64,000 nucleotides of DNA, from positions 47,701,001 to 47,765,000 of the forward strand of contig NC_088335.1 of NCBI RefSeq assembly GCF_036884655.1, in the 5' to 3' direction. This DNA is from Musa acuminata AAA Group (Eukaryota > Streptophyta > Magnoliopsida > Zingiberales > Musaceae). The stretch's first letter is position 1; each line of letters opens with the position of its first letter. This document shows, one piece after another, positions 46,354 through 58,859 of this stretch. The translations under genes were made by a program, and so were the position numbers. The notes below the pieces were generated by a model. It was not told the DNA's origin. It searched no databases and saw only the letters and a list, made by a program, of their open reading frames with translations.

Positions 46354-49272
46354 TCGAGTGGGCGGTACTAGAATATTCCCAATCACTAGCATCCCCAAGT
46401 ATGTTGAAGGACTAATGTAAATCTATTGAAGGAAATAGAATGAACAAAAGAGAAGCAGAATTCAAACACATGGTCTTCTTCAGCACCATGTTAAATCTTC
46501 TGTTGTCAATCATCCAAAATCTTAATTAGCTAATAGTTGTGTTGTGATTTAATTAAGAATCAGACACAGGATTTTACATTTCATTACAACTTTTAGCTAC
46601 TATTCAGCTTAAATTGTTAGAAAAGGCCCCAAAAAAATTACAAAAGTTGTAGCATATGAATTATTTGTTTCATATTGAGGAGCATTACTAAATGCCATAA
46701 GCCTCCATCAATGTCACTCATAATTCCTGCATGAACTTTGCCAGAAGAGCAGCATACATTTCATGCGTTGCTATATATTAGATAGCACAAAGTGTCGATT
46801 TTGGATTCATTTTGATAACAATGGGGGCACACCATCATACACAAGTATTTTCACTTTATAGTGGGAAGGTAGGTGAAGATCAAAGTCTTTTCATGCTTAG
46901 AAGTCAGGAAAAAAATCATGCACTATAATAATGTCTGAGCCTACAGACTCCTCTCATCATCAAGAATTCAATTTAGTAAATGTAAAAGAATTCAATGTTA
47001 TGACATATGCCTGAAATTTACTGGAAAGTTGTAGTGGTGCCTCAAGCAAGCTAAAAAGTAGAGAAATTGGAGGAATTACCCTGAAAATAGATAACCATAA
47101 AGTAGTCAAGAGGATAATGATGATGATCCAATTACTAGAAAGAAATCAATCTATGAGTTCAATTCTGTATGTAATTACAATTGTGCAAGCAGATATATGC
47201 CATTGAATTAGGACTGACTTAGCATAGTAAATAATCTTGTTTTCTTTGTGGACATCAATATTTAAGGAGTGTGTATAGATTTTATATTGATTTTTTTTAT
47301 TTTGTTGATTTTCTAGACTTTTTATTGAGGTCTTCTCCCTCACCAAATAGGTGGTTCTGTTTAAGAACATCATGAACAAACTCCCTCCTAACAAAATTCA
47401 TGATAAATTCCAGCAGTTAAAACTGGAAAATGTGGAAGCTTCTCTTGTTTCAAAGCTGAATGTGCTATGGTGGACAAACTCACACATGCATGGCATGTTT
47501 TCAAGTGAGAGAAAGATCTGCAGATGCAGTTCTTTTCTCCATCTCCCACCTGGGGTGCACCAGGGCTTGCTTTCCATCTTCCCCTGCTTTTTAGCACTCT
47601 CTTTTGTCCATGCAAGGAATCCCATGAATAAGCCTAAAAGCCAAAGACTCTTTACCACCCACACCCTTACCACCTTTCTTTCCCAAAGGATTCTTAGCCA
47701 AAGGTGGTCATAATTTTATAAAGAGAGCTTCACCTTTTATTCCTTCTCTTTTGGTGCAGGAACTATCTACCTCATGGTGTTGCTACAGGACCTTATATAA
47801 TGGAGCCACAAAAGTCAGCATTTTGACACAAGTTATGTAGATATATGGTGATCCCTCCATGTGATTGGAGGCAGCAAAAGTTTTGAATCTGCAAGCACTA
47901 TTCAGCAAAGGGGAAGATGACTGATCACTCTCAAGTATTTTCTTATGAATGCATTCACCCTTGAATTCTCCGAACTAAACTCATTCTTAAATTCTTTACT
48001 GACTTAAGCATCGAAGAGTTACACGGGATATGCTCTCTTTATAGTTCTATAGGATCCTTCGGTTTATGAAGAGTCTATTTCTAGATGTTTCTAAGGGACT
48101 TCCGATTTTAGACGCGATAATATTTAAAAAATAGATTAAGTTATGCGGAGTTGACAATCATTTCTGAAACTTGAATATTAAAAATTCCTAAATATATTAA
48201 ACTCTAGATAATTAAATTACCAAATTAAACTTAGATTTATCATATGCATAATTTTGCCAGTGACTCCTTTTCACAAACCCATGACCAAAATCTACATGTT
48301 CTTTTTGGGCTTCACAGTGCAGAAAATAAAGTTTACAGAGATGCCATATTGTCAGCTTACTTCTGCATTAGAAAGAATGAAGGCAAGGTCCTATGTTTAA
48401 TCATCAGGAGCCATCATCTACTTGTGCCATGATCTGCTTCTCCCTTTCTACTTTTCCTCCTTTTCTTTCCTGCCATCATGGTATGCAAATGAAGAAGACA
48501 CTTTGATGGCTGTGGGGAATGACAAGGTTCAGAGAAGTGGTAGATGACACATATAACTTCATTGTTAGCAAAGGAAGGGAGGGAGGGGGGGACTCCAAAA
48601 GAAAAGCAATTGCATCATGTGGACTTTGTTCCCACAAAGCAGATATTCCAAATGATGGTAAAAGGCCATGTAAAGTAGCCTGGATCAAGATTTCTACAGG
48701 AAAATAGTAGATCAAAAAGATGATTCTTCTTTATGTTAAAAAAAAAGCTAATGACTTGCTTCTTGATGCAAACATTAGCAGCTTTCTAGCTTGCCCTGAC
48801 AATGAGAGATCATAAAACTTCCTGAGCAGAAGAATCACAATCAGTAGCAAAAGGGATTAACAATCAAACACAAGTTAGAAAAACCGATATAAGATTTATG
48901 AGATTCAGCACTCCCTATCAAAATTGATGGAGTTTTTTTTTTATCCTATTTCTCAACCTCTCTAGATTAAATCATAACCTATTTTTCAAGCACTTGTAAT
49001 TTCTAAGAATTTTTTACTTAATACAGAATTCTTTACATACATGGACTCCCTGAAACTCGTCGAATCCAACCGGAAATACTAATTGGATCTGATATATTAT
49101 AACATAAAGTTTGATAAGAAAATGGATTAACAGTCTTATGATAGCATAATATGTCCTCACGAATTTTATCAAGTTTCTCATCCATGTACTCAATAATTGT
49201 GTCTTGCTATTTATATCCTTGGATCGATAGAACTGTATTGAGAGCTGCCTGATGCATGCTGATCTCATGCTC
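46354..49272. other. Gene-poor AT-rich intergenic DNA
   Basis: Scattered short open frames (for example 47351-47713 on plus and 47398-47673 on minus, overlapping one another) show no family resemblance. I see no supported gene, RNA or element. Confidence 0.5.
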
Positions 49273-49548
49273 TGTCATCTCTGACTGCAAGTTTCACGCA
49301 TTCTTTGGATCTTGTTTGAAGCAGTAGCAGCTATAAGTATGAAGACATATGATTCTGCAATGAGCAACCCTGAAAACAATGGCAACCTGCACACCATGCT
49401 AGCATCAGGTTGTCATCTCTGACTGCAAACTTTAATGCATTCCTTGGCTCCATGATTGAAGCAGCAGCAGCTTAGTGTGGAGTCATATGATTCCACAATG
49501 AGTCACTCTGCAAACAGTGGCAACCTGCACGCAGTGCTGGCAGGGAGG
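49273..49548. repeat. 138-bp tandem duplication
   Basis: The text TGTCATCTCTGACTGCAA starts at 49273 and again at 49411. Both copies continue with GCATTC(T/C)TTGG, GAAGCAG(T/C)AGCAGCT, CATATGATTC and GGCAACCTGCAC. Similarity is about 80 percent by eye. Confidence 0.85.
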
Positions 49549-49839
49549 AGGACAGTAGGATTGATAGATTGACTTGCAATGGGTTTTAGTCTCCACACAG
49601 CACTCAATTAGCATCACATGCATTAACTTGACAGCCATCAAGAAAGATGGCACAACAAGCTGTGGCATCCATCACAATGCCACTGAACTGGCAATCATCA
49701 ACACAGGAAAGAGTTGCTGATTCTGACTTTACATGAATCATACTAATTTGTGATGACTCCCTGGGCCTGTATTGGGCTAAAAATCTTTGTGATAAAACAA
49801 TGGAGAGATTGAATCACAACATACATAGTGTCAAAACTA

Positions 49840-50125
49840 GTGGTGATTATGGTTCCCAAATCGTCGGTTTCGGTTCTATTATATTAGGAACCACAATCGT
49901 TCCAAGCGGTTCCAATTCCAATTTAATTAATCGAGTTTCGATCGGCAAAAAAGTAAATTATTATATTAATATTTGATCTTAAGTAATTAGGCTTTAAATA
50001 TAAAATATCAACCACTATATTTTTTATTTTATTTTTATATTTAATCGAGTTGAAACTATTGATTCTGGTTTCAGTTCCTCTTAGACCAATTCAATTACTA
50101 TTTGAATTGAACTATGGTCATTAAT
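49840..50125. mobile_element. Possible hAT-type MITE remnant
   Basis: The left part (GTGATTATGGTTCC) and the right part (TTGAACTATGGTCATTAA) are imperfect inverted repeats. The interior has repeated GGTTCC/GGAACC and AATCGAGTT words and an AT-rich core. This style is seen in plant hAT MITEs. A target duplication was not identified, so confidence is low. Confidence 0.4.
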
Positions 50126-50968
50126 TAACTGTCTCATGTGATTGTATACTAACTAGTCCATAAATTTGCTTCATGAGAGATGCTAGCACTAGCACAAGTA
50201 AAAGAATGAGATACTAACCCATTCTACCATTTTTTTTATAAAAATATATTTTTATTACATTAAATGGTATATATGACGCTTACACGCATACTTGAATCTA
50301 AAAACTATTATTTTGTATAATAATACACTAACCAACTCAAATGTCTCAATAGAGATAAATTGATTCTTGCATTACAACTATAGATCCAATCAAAAAAGTC
50401 TAACAATCTATTTATTGTATTGTATTATATATTTATTTTTTTAGTAATGATCTAATTCTTATATAATTTGAATTCGATCGCAAATCTTAATTTCTAATTT
50501 AAATTTAATTATATAAATTTTGATTTAAATTTAAGACTCGGATTGAGCTTGGTTCGAATATATAGTCGTGTCATTAATTATTTTATTTTAAGTTTTTGTC
50601 TTAAAACAGGTGGAATAGAATGACCTTGTTAAAATATAATGATTATATCGGACACATTTGACACCTATTTAAAGCTATTATTACCTTCACACCAAAAAAA
50701 AAAAAAAAAAGAGTTCAATCGAATACTTTATTTTTATCCTTTATTTGATATTAAAAGTATATTGATTATTCCTTATAATTAAATAGTTTTTATAAATATT
50801 ATATATTTGATTCCATCTATAAATCTAATTTCTTTCGTATGAGTATTTTGTAGCTCGGATCGGGCTCGGGTTTATGCACGAGTTGACCCAACCCGCCCGA
50901 GTTAGCACAGCGGTAACTCCCAACAAGCCTTCGTACCTTCTCCGGTGTCACAATTAGGAACCGCACTG
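50126..50968. other. AT-rich intergenic DNA and promoter side of the 121-aa gene
   Basis: A poly-A run lies at about 50694-50710. From about 50850 composition switches to GC-rich (GGGCTCGGG, CCCGCCCGAG), marking the promoter and leader of the gene that starts at 50969. No TATA box is clear. Confidence 0.45.
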
Positions 50969-52089
50969 ATGCGTCTCCTTCCTCCTCCGGTCCCCATCTC
51001 CCCGGGCCAATGGCAGCATCCGGTCTACGCCTTCCCCGACCCCCTCCCTCAATTCGCCACAGCCGTAATCATTTCTCTTCCGTCTTGATCTCTGTTTGGT
51101 TTGGTATTGCTTGTGATCGTTCATGTTTCTGGATATTAACCTTTGCAGGAGACGCGGAAATTCGAGGGCGAGTTCCGGAAGACGCTTGCCAAGAGTAAGG
51201 AGATAGTCGGCGACGACGTCGACGCCGTCTTTAATTTTGTGCATTTGGCTACGAGGGCATTGGTTGGTCGATCTCCTTGTTGTCAAGGTACGATAGCTCG
51301 TAACAATTTCTCGTCTGTTGATTGGCTGGTTAAGAGTACTGATCCAACCTGGGGAATTGAAATTGAAAATGATAGCAAGGTTGGGTTCGCAATTCTTTCG
51401 ATCAAGAAAAGGTTTGTTTAGATGAACTGTAACAATGGCAGTCTTGAAATGTTATAAATTAGTCAAAAATCAGTTCTTTTTATATAATTTAGGAACTTAG
51501 CTACTCTGTTATATAATTTGTTGTTCCAACTTATGTTATATTCATCGAAAATAGTAGGATCATAGATTGTAACAAGCTTTTCTTTATCTTCACTTATAAC
51601 TTTGGCTGCTCTCCATGCTAATCATCCATGTTTAGGATCAAGACATGCTAATCTCCATGCTAACCTATTCCTTTTTCTTATTCTTCTAAATTTTCAGAAA
51701 CGTTATAGTGGAACTATAAGGAGCATATGATGTGAAGCTAAATTATCATGAAAAGGGTTTGAATCATTTTATGTCCTTAATAAGATTTAGATGCTCATTA
51801 TTCATTCTTTATCTAGTACACAACTGATATGTCCTTGCCTTTGCAATGTAAGATTGTTTAAGGAGATAGCAAATCTACCTCATTATCAAACTTATAACAA
51901 TGTTTTTATGGTGCATTGTAATCTAGATATTCAACAACTTATGTCACAAGGAGTACAGTGGTCCTGGGACACTGTTGGTGGGAAATGTTCCTTCAACTAA
52001 AGGAGAAGAGACTTCCCGGAGCTCCTATAGCAGCAAGTGTGGCTCTTCTGTGGGCACAAAGCTATGTAGGTCAGGGCAGGGAGATCTAG
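50969..52089 (+). CDS. Small uncharacterised protein, 3 exons, 121 aa (model)
   Basis: Exons: 50969-51064, 51149-51287, 51959-52089. Junctions are GT-AG and join in phase. The protein starts MRLLPPPVPISPGQWQ, continues VYAFPDPLPQFATAETRKFE and EGEFRKTLAKSKEIV, and ends with WWEMFLQLKEKRLPGAPIA, ASVALLWAQSYVG and a stop. I do not recognise the family. The charged helix-prone middle and the hydrophobic stretch near the C-terminus are visible; there is no obvious signal peptide. Exon 1 and 2 are GC-rich like genuine monocot first exons. The last exon could instead splice at GTAG/gtcagg (52068) to an unseen exon. It converges on the DUF4228 gene, 512 bp apart. Confidence 0.6.
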
Positions 52090-52601
52090 ACTTCCCAACA
52101 GTCTCAGTGACCATTGTTCATTCATATAATTTATTAGGTCTTCTGACAACAGAGTGATAGCTTCACTGTAAAATATGACTAGTTTCAGGTTATATATAGA
52201 GTAAATATACATAGATGTTTTCTAAGATGTTTCACTTGCCAAAACTCTGTCTTTCCTGTCTTTTTTACTCATGTGACTGTTTGCTTCAAATTCAACTAAA
52301 TTGAAATCCTGAATCAGTAAGGAAAGCTAGTATCAGTAACTTTGCAATTTCTTGTTCCATAAGCTCTAGATCATGATGATATGTATCTTTGTTTCTGACT
52401 CTTGTTGATTACACGATGGACTGTTATTCAAATGTATACTTCCTCTACAAGGAGACTCTTTTAAGTTTTTCCTTATGGTAGTACCCTCAATTTTTCATGA
52501 TTTGCATCCATAACCAATATCACACTAACCACATGAACCTCATCTCATGCCTGAGATGACTTGTCTTTTTGTTGTGACAACAGGGTAAGAGAATTGCACA
52601 A

Positions 52602-53550
52602 TTAGCTTCCCATCTCTGAGATGCTCTGAAGCGAAGGACGCCATTGCCTGCCTCTCACTGCCATCTGTGTGCTGCTTTTTTGTCTATCACTCCCCTGCTT
52701 TGTTACCTGTATCATCTCATAAACACAGAGCAGTGAGAACACATCCAAACAGCTGACTGACAGTAAAAGTCCCTTAAATCTCCTGCGTTTTATTCAGATT
52801 ATTATGAAGTAACTTTTTAGCATTCTTACAATTGTCAAACAGCAGGTAGTAAATGGGTGACTTGGGTTTTAGCTGTTCAGGTGACTAGAACTTTGTGTGG
52901 TATTTTTCTGTTCAATATATTATTACAAAAAATGCTGTTTGATTGACAGTAAAATCCATAGCAGTTCATGTAGTATGATGTTCATGGATCTCTAGCCATT
53001 TGAAGGATGACTTGCAGCAAATACAGTAGAATGTACCTGATATCTACTTCTTGAATCCTCCAGGTTTGCCTCACCATCCTGATCTTTTGTTCTATGCTCT
53101 TGTTGCTGTTTTCTAATCAGTTCAGCCTGGCTCTTCCTTATCTTCTCATATTTCCTTTGCCTCAGAGCCTTTGTAACTTCTGAACAGAAATGTCCACGAA
53201 AAGCTCGACGTTAGCCAGCATCAGAAAATCTAAACAAAGTGATCAGGAATTACTAGTCTGAGATGGACTTGCATAAGGAAGAACAGATTCGGACCCTGGG
53301 AGGTGATCAGCCGGTAGACTTGGCCGAGCAAGAGCATATCCTTGGGCTTGAGCAGCTTTACGCGGGTAAACCGGACGCTGCTGCCATCCTGCTTCTCCTC
53401 GGAGACGTAGAGGCTGACAAGGGCAACATGGTAGCCTGGATTGGTCTTCATGACATCGGCAGCACTCGTCGGCCAGTACAGCCTCTCCACCCTCCCCCCA
53501 GGGTGTTGGATCACCACGGTCGCCACCTCCGATGCCTGGCAGTTTCCCAT
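52602..53550 (-). CDS. DUF4228 (PADRE-type) plant protein, 3 exons, 163 aa
   Basis: Exons in reading order: 53550-53295, 53179-53037, 52694-52602. Splice sites are GT-AG and phases join. It begins MGNCQASEVATVVIQHPGG, a signature start of plant DUF4228 proteins; the MGNC beginning suggests N-myristoylation at Gly2 and membrane attachment. The conserved core continues with VERLYWPTSAADVMKTNPGY and KDMLLLGQVYRLITSQE. A basic coiled segment (KALRQRKYEKIRKSQAEL) follows, and the C-terminus is RGRQWRPSLQSISEMGS, a typical family ending. Members respond to stress and pathogens in several plants, but their biochemical role is not known. It converges on the 121-aa gene to the left. Confidence 0.93.
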
Positions 53551-56500
53551 CCTCCTCTCCCTACCTATTTTCTTTCTCTGATACTGTTTGGTGTATGATG
53601 ACTAATATATCTACAGCAGTGGGAGAGGGAAGGAGTGTCGAAGAGAAGAAAGCAGCATTCAACCAACTGCAGCTGCTGCCATTTTGCGTTTGGCCTTATT
53701 TAACGTGATGGAAGGGAGGTGAGGCTCTCAAACACTGATATTATACCATAATGTATCCTGCACTTGGTGTGTTAATATAATGCAGGGAAAGAGATAGAGA
53801 GAGGGGCCAATGGGAGCACACTTCCTCGGTTGATGGGTTATCTTCCACGTGGCATGATGTCGATGAGTGGTGGGTTGGGAAATAGCATATGGCAGGCGTG
53901 GTCTACGTTGCAGGCCATGGATGTGGATGAGGGAGACGTCATCATCTATTGCATGCAGCAGCTACTGCAACACCAACACCACCAAGGAGCCTGAGATTCT
54001 TCATGTCATGAGCGTGGTCCGGGGGATGTGAAGGGCCACATTACCAACAAGAAGGTAAGACGCTGAATCACTGATAGAGAAGTAACCTCTCGTTGCTTTG
54101 TTCATCTCACCAGCTCATATGGAGTGAGTGAGACCTGGGGAACCAAAGCTACCACCTTTCTGCGATGGTTGCTCGATGCTACCTGAAGATGGCTTATCTT
54201 TTTGGTGCTGGCTCAGGGAAGAGTCAGGTAACGGTCAGCAGCAGTTGCTGCCGTCTTTGTGTTTCACTAATATAGTATTGCTTAAAGATGTGGTTTTCAG
54301 TTCATGAAGCTTTCATTCTGATGCTGTTGAAGAAAATGTTCCAAGGTAACCCACCTTGTTTTGTGTGTGCATTGCATCTGCTTTAGGTGATTGTGGCATG
54401 AAATCAGTGATCATAGTCAATGTCCAAAAGTAGGGTCTATTGATTAGTGCACCACTTGCACCTGGATTTCATTAGTGTATCCAAAGCATCTTCATTTGTT
54501 TAGTCGCCATAGTTCTACACATAAACATGCTTCCATGTTCGTTTCTGAAAGAGTTAGCTTATGTGCATCAGACAAATAACTTTAAACAAGTACTTTGGAC
54601 GGCCACCATTATTATTATTATTATTCTTCTTCTTCTTTTCAGCACACCCTTCTGCCATATATATTAAACAGTACCACCACCACCTTATCTAAGTGCCATA
54701 AACCTGGTGGTGGTTGTGTGGTGGTATGTGAATACGCTAACCCTATCGTACTGTGTATCAGAACAGGGACTACTCACCAGACAGTTTGGATGTTTGCAGG
54801 GGAACCCCATAAGAAGTTAGAAGGTATGACACTCTTAAAATACTAGGTTTTTGGACTGATGCATACATGTAAAGAATGGGTTATTTAAGTTTCTCTTCCT
54901 TCAAAGCAGTCCTCCCCAGTGTCAAGATCCCCCTTCATTTGGTCCACATGCCCACTACGTGCCATTAAGAGGCCATGTGGAGTGTCGGATTTCTCACACA
55001 GACCTATCTCTTCTTATTCAAACAAAAACCAAGAGGAGATGATGACCTAAGGTACCTACCTCTTCTTCTGAATTCCACTAATTTAGCTATCTAGATATCA
55101 GGATTAAAATATCTTAAGCATATGAAAGTTGCTTTGTTGAACTACAAGCAAGCTGGTGATCTTTCTGGACCCTCCTTTTGTCATACATGTCCTGTTGGCT
55201 GAATACAGTCAGGTGCCATTTGTCATCTTTTGAAGACTATAATTCAGACCATGCTTAGATACATTTCTGGTTGGCTCCACTTCTTACATTCAGTACTCAA
55301 TCTGATGCCTTTGGATCAAGCGACTCAGGTCCCTGAAAACTTCTCACTAGATGATATGGATTATCCTTGAAATGTAGTATTTCTCAGCACAGTTATACTA
55401 CGGTTTGGAAGAGTACAAAGACATCACCATTAAAAATTAGGCAAACTTGGAATTCCAATAGGCAAATATGAAATGTTCTCACTACACCAATATTATTTGC
55501 TTTCTTAGATTAAATGCAACACAAGAACCAACTGTGCCATGTTTCAGATAATGGCTTTTTGTTGAGATGGACCCTTCAGGCCTTCATTCTCTGAGACAGT
55601 AGTAGCAATGCCTGTCCACAACCCTCTCCCTTTCTCGTCTCCTTGTCTGGGTTTCTTTGACCGAGACAAGACTCATGATTTCGGACAGGACTCATGATTT
55701 CGGTGCTCCATAATGCATTCATTTCAGTAAGTAGCGGTACTTTGTGCACTTTGAAGCTCCATTATTGCAGGCTTGCAGCTACCACCACAAAGATTTCAAG
55801 TGCAAGAGCTGGACTTTTGGAATGCGGAAAGCTTTAAAACTTGTTATCAACTACTTGAAAAGGTAAACACAGCATCCATTAAACTTTTCCAGATCTCTCA
55901 TTAGGAGCAACACTAATTTTTTTGGTTTAATTTGTCATAATCTGACTACATGATTAAAATAGTTGGACCACAGACAACAGTACCATTCACTGTTCTGGTT
56001 GATAAATCAACTTCATTTCTACATCACTAAATTCCATCCACATTCTCATACATGAAAATGACGAAGATTTGGAATGAAAGACAACTGCAAGAACACATAA
56101 TAGATGAAGATTAGCTTGTCAACCTTTGAAATTGATTCCATTATGTTTGGGTTCATGCAGTAGTAAATGGTTTCAAACATGTAAATTTCTATGTTGTTTC
56201 TCTTTGTTACCTCACAGCACCTGTAACCTGCTGAATGATGAACTTAGGGAGCACCATATGTAAAATGTCAATTAATGGATCATTTATTTCTAAATGTCAG
56301 ATAAATTAGTTTGTTCTTCCTTTTTTCTGTGATTGCTTGAGACTAAAAAATGAATCATAAAAGAAACAAAATAATCATGGTCTGACATTAATGCTAAACC
56401 TTCCCTCAATCCAGATTTTTCTACTTTTGACCAAAAGCATTAAGGCACAAGGTTGTTCAGCTGACACCAAAGTGCAACAAATAATGGAACTTATTCTGAC

Positions 56501-57000
56501 AAGCTTATGATGCTTAGACATTCCTTTTGTGTAAACACTCAACTACTTGAAAGATTGCTGTGAGCTAGAGGTTAATGGAAAGAATTGTTTCCATCCAGGA
56601 ATTAGGTAAATCTGAAGAACAAATCAGGTTCTCAGCCTTCAGCTGAAGCTTAATCAAAGTCAAACCACTTGACAACATAATCAACTCCAAAAGAACAGCT
56701 ATGGGCCCTGGCACAAAGGTTTGGCAGGATCTGATACCCTTGACCCCATATTTGTGGACTTGATCTTGATATCACAATTGAGCTGCTCAAAAGTTTATTT
56801 TGAACTCAAGTTGTGTTAGGTCACATTGATGCAACATAAACTTAAAAATGCAATTTTATGGTCAACAGGAGAGGCTATGTTTGTATGTAGACATGCTTTT
56901 CTCTATCACTAACACAATTGCCAGACTAGTGGAAGAACACAAGTTGAAGAATTAAAGCAATCACAAAAAGACTATTTCATGGCAGCCCAGCAGCACAAAT
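53551..57000. other. Promoter of the DUF4228 gene and gene-poor DNA
   Basis: The part next to 53551 is the leader and promoter of the minus-strand DUF4228 gene; a TATA-like TATAAT on the minus strand is near 53740. The remainder has no supported gene. A 19-bp phrase with the core ACTCATGATTTCGG is tandemly repeated at about 55665-55702. Confidence 0.45.
54607..54638. repeat. (ATT)n(CTT)n microsatellite
   Basis: About six ATT units followed directly by about four CTT units. Confidence 0.85.
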
Positions 57001-58117
57001 GTTGGATTCCTCAGCTGGCTTGGATCTGACAGCCTGCAAAAACATGCCTAAACATCAGTAATCTACATGTCAATAAAAGGCATCATGTTCTTCTTTATGG
57101 GACATATTGATTAAGAACATACAAGTAATGAATCCTCTATGCAAAGAAAAATAGGGACAGAAAGGAAAACTATAATCAACAGGACAAAAAGAATTGTCCA
57201 CAGGAGAACATAACTCAGACTTCAGACCATCAGCATGTAGACTTAAAGCAGCTTTCAAGTAAATGGATGTCAGAACAAGTGCAAACTATGATCACTGGCC
57301 TGCTTGGAAGCAATGAGATGATGCACAATTCATGTACATGTTGAAAGATAACATGGCAAAAGCTTGAAACCTTTGCTTGGTGTTGAAGGCAAATTCCCAA
57401 AACAGGACAGCTGACAAGACAGCTCTACTCCATCTTACACGCCCTATCATGTTCGAAATGAGGATTCCTTGCCACATGCGATACTATGTCACATGTTATG
57501 CTTATGTGACATGCTTTATCAGAAATTATCTGTGTTTTTGGGCTATTTTTCTCAATCGCTTAAATGCAACATAATATGTTTAAAATCTAATTATTCATGC
57601 ATATCATTATCATCATCTTGGCATAGTCAAACAGCTAATGGTGCATAGTAAATAAAGAAGCATTACTCTAATAGGATGAGTTCATGCCCTAATAAAAAAT
57701 ATAGAGAACTCATATTATACTTGGAGTGGTATCCCTCACCCATATTCTCTAGATGAAGGAACGATCCAACTGTCATATTTGAAAAATCACTAATCTCCGA
57801 ATGGAATCATTCTCTAGTATATTGGCCCTTCTTTAGTTGATAAGGATCATTTAGATCCTTTTATTATATTGGAATCATACATCATTTTATAACACATCAT
57901 CATATCATCAATTCAATCAATTAGGTATACAACCATAAAATAGTAGATCATATACTAGGAGGATAATATAGGGGATTCTATCCAATGGGTGCTACTTGCT
58001 ATACGATGAACCCAAAACTCCTATTGTGTGAGATTTAATTACGCAAGATCTCGTATTCAACCTAAGTAGGTTATTCATCTATTTATCAATCATGCATCGA
58101 GTATAAGCTATAGGTCA

Positions 58118-58412
58118 AAGATTAAGTGCTTATGGAATAAGATAACTCGAAGGAAAAATACATTATGTACATAGTGCAAGATGAATATAAGATAGTGTGC
58201 ATACGATATAAGATATGTCCATAAAGTATGTACATATCTTATGACTAAATATGTCATCTTATGGTATTAGATGAATATAAATGTGTACATAAAGTGCTTG
58301 TCATAGACAACTAAGTTTATGTACAAAAAGTACACTGAATCTATCGTATGCACACTATGATCATGTATATGATTAAGTGCTTATGGTATAAGATGACTCC
58401 GAGGGAAAAATA
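58118..58412. repeat. Duplicated 41-bp motif about 250 bp apart
   Basis: The text GATTAAGTGCTTATGG(A/T)ATAAGAT, followed by a GGGAAAAATAC-like end, occurs near 58119 and again near 58371. The intervening DNA also repeats GTACATA and AGATGAATATAA words, so the whole stretch looks internally duplicated. Confidence 0.65.
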
Positions 58413-58859
58413 CGATGCAGCTCCATGCGAGCATATAGGTCATGTACATGTGGTTGGGATCGACCTTGTCGTTGGTCATACATCTTGTAGTAGGCTACAC
58501 TCTAAAATTAATTTTAGACATTATAATTTTACATAGAAAAGTGTAGAGGATATGGCATGAGAAACACCATACACCAAGGAAACAATCAGTGCATGGATGA
58601 CAGTAGCATGCTAAGGTACATGACGATGACTTGTTTGGGGTCAGACACATTGCTATTTACTCGACTAAAGCCGTAGCAAACCTACAGTAGTACCAACGTG
58701 TGATCTAAAGGGTTAAAAGCTACCATAATAAGTCAGCTGGATAGTTTTCAGAATGTCTATCTTTGCATGCAAGAAACCTTAAACCTAACCACAGCTTCCG
58801 CTATGCAAAGGGTCATGTCTACTAAGTGACACCCTTCTGGGATACTTATCTTAGATTCT

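Noticed and set aside
47398..47673. A 91-codon minus-strand frame starting with a hydrophobic stretch that looks like a signal peptide.
   Set aside because: It overlaps a plus-strand frame of similar length, has no recognisable mature domain, and there is no promoter or conservation evidence. Too weak to call a secreted peptide.
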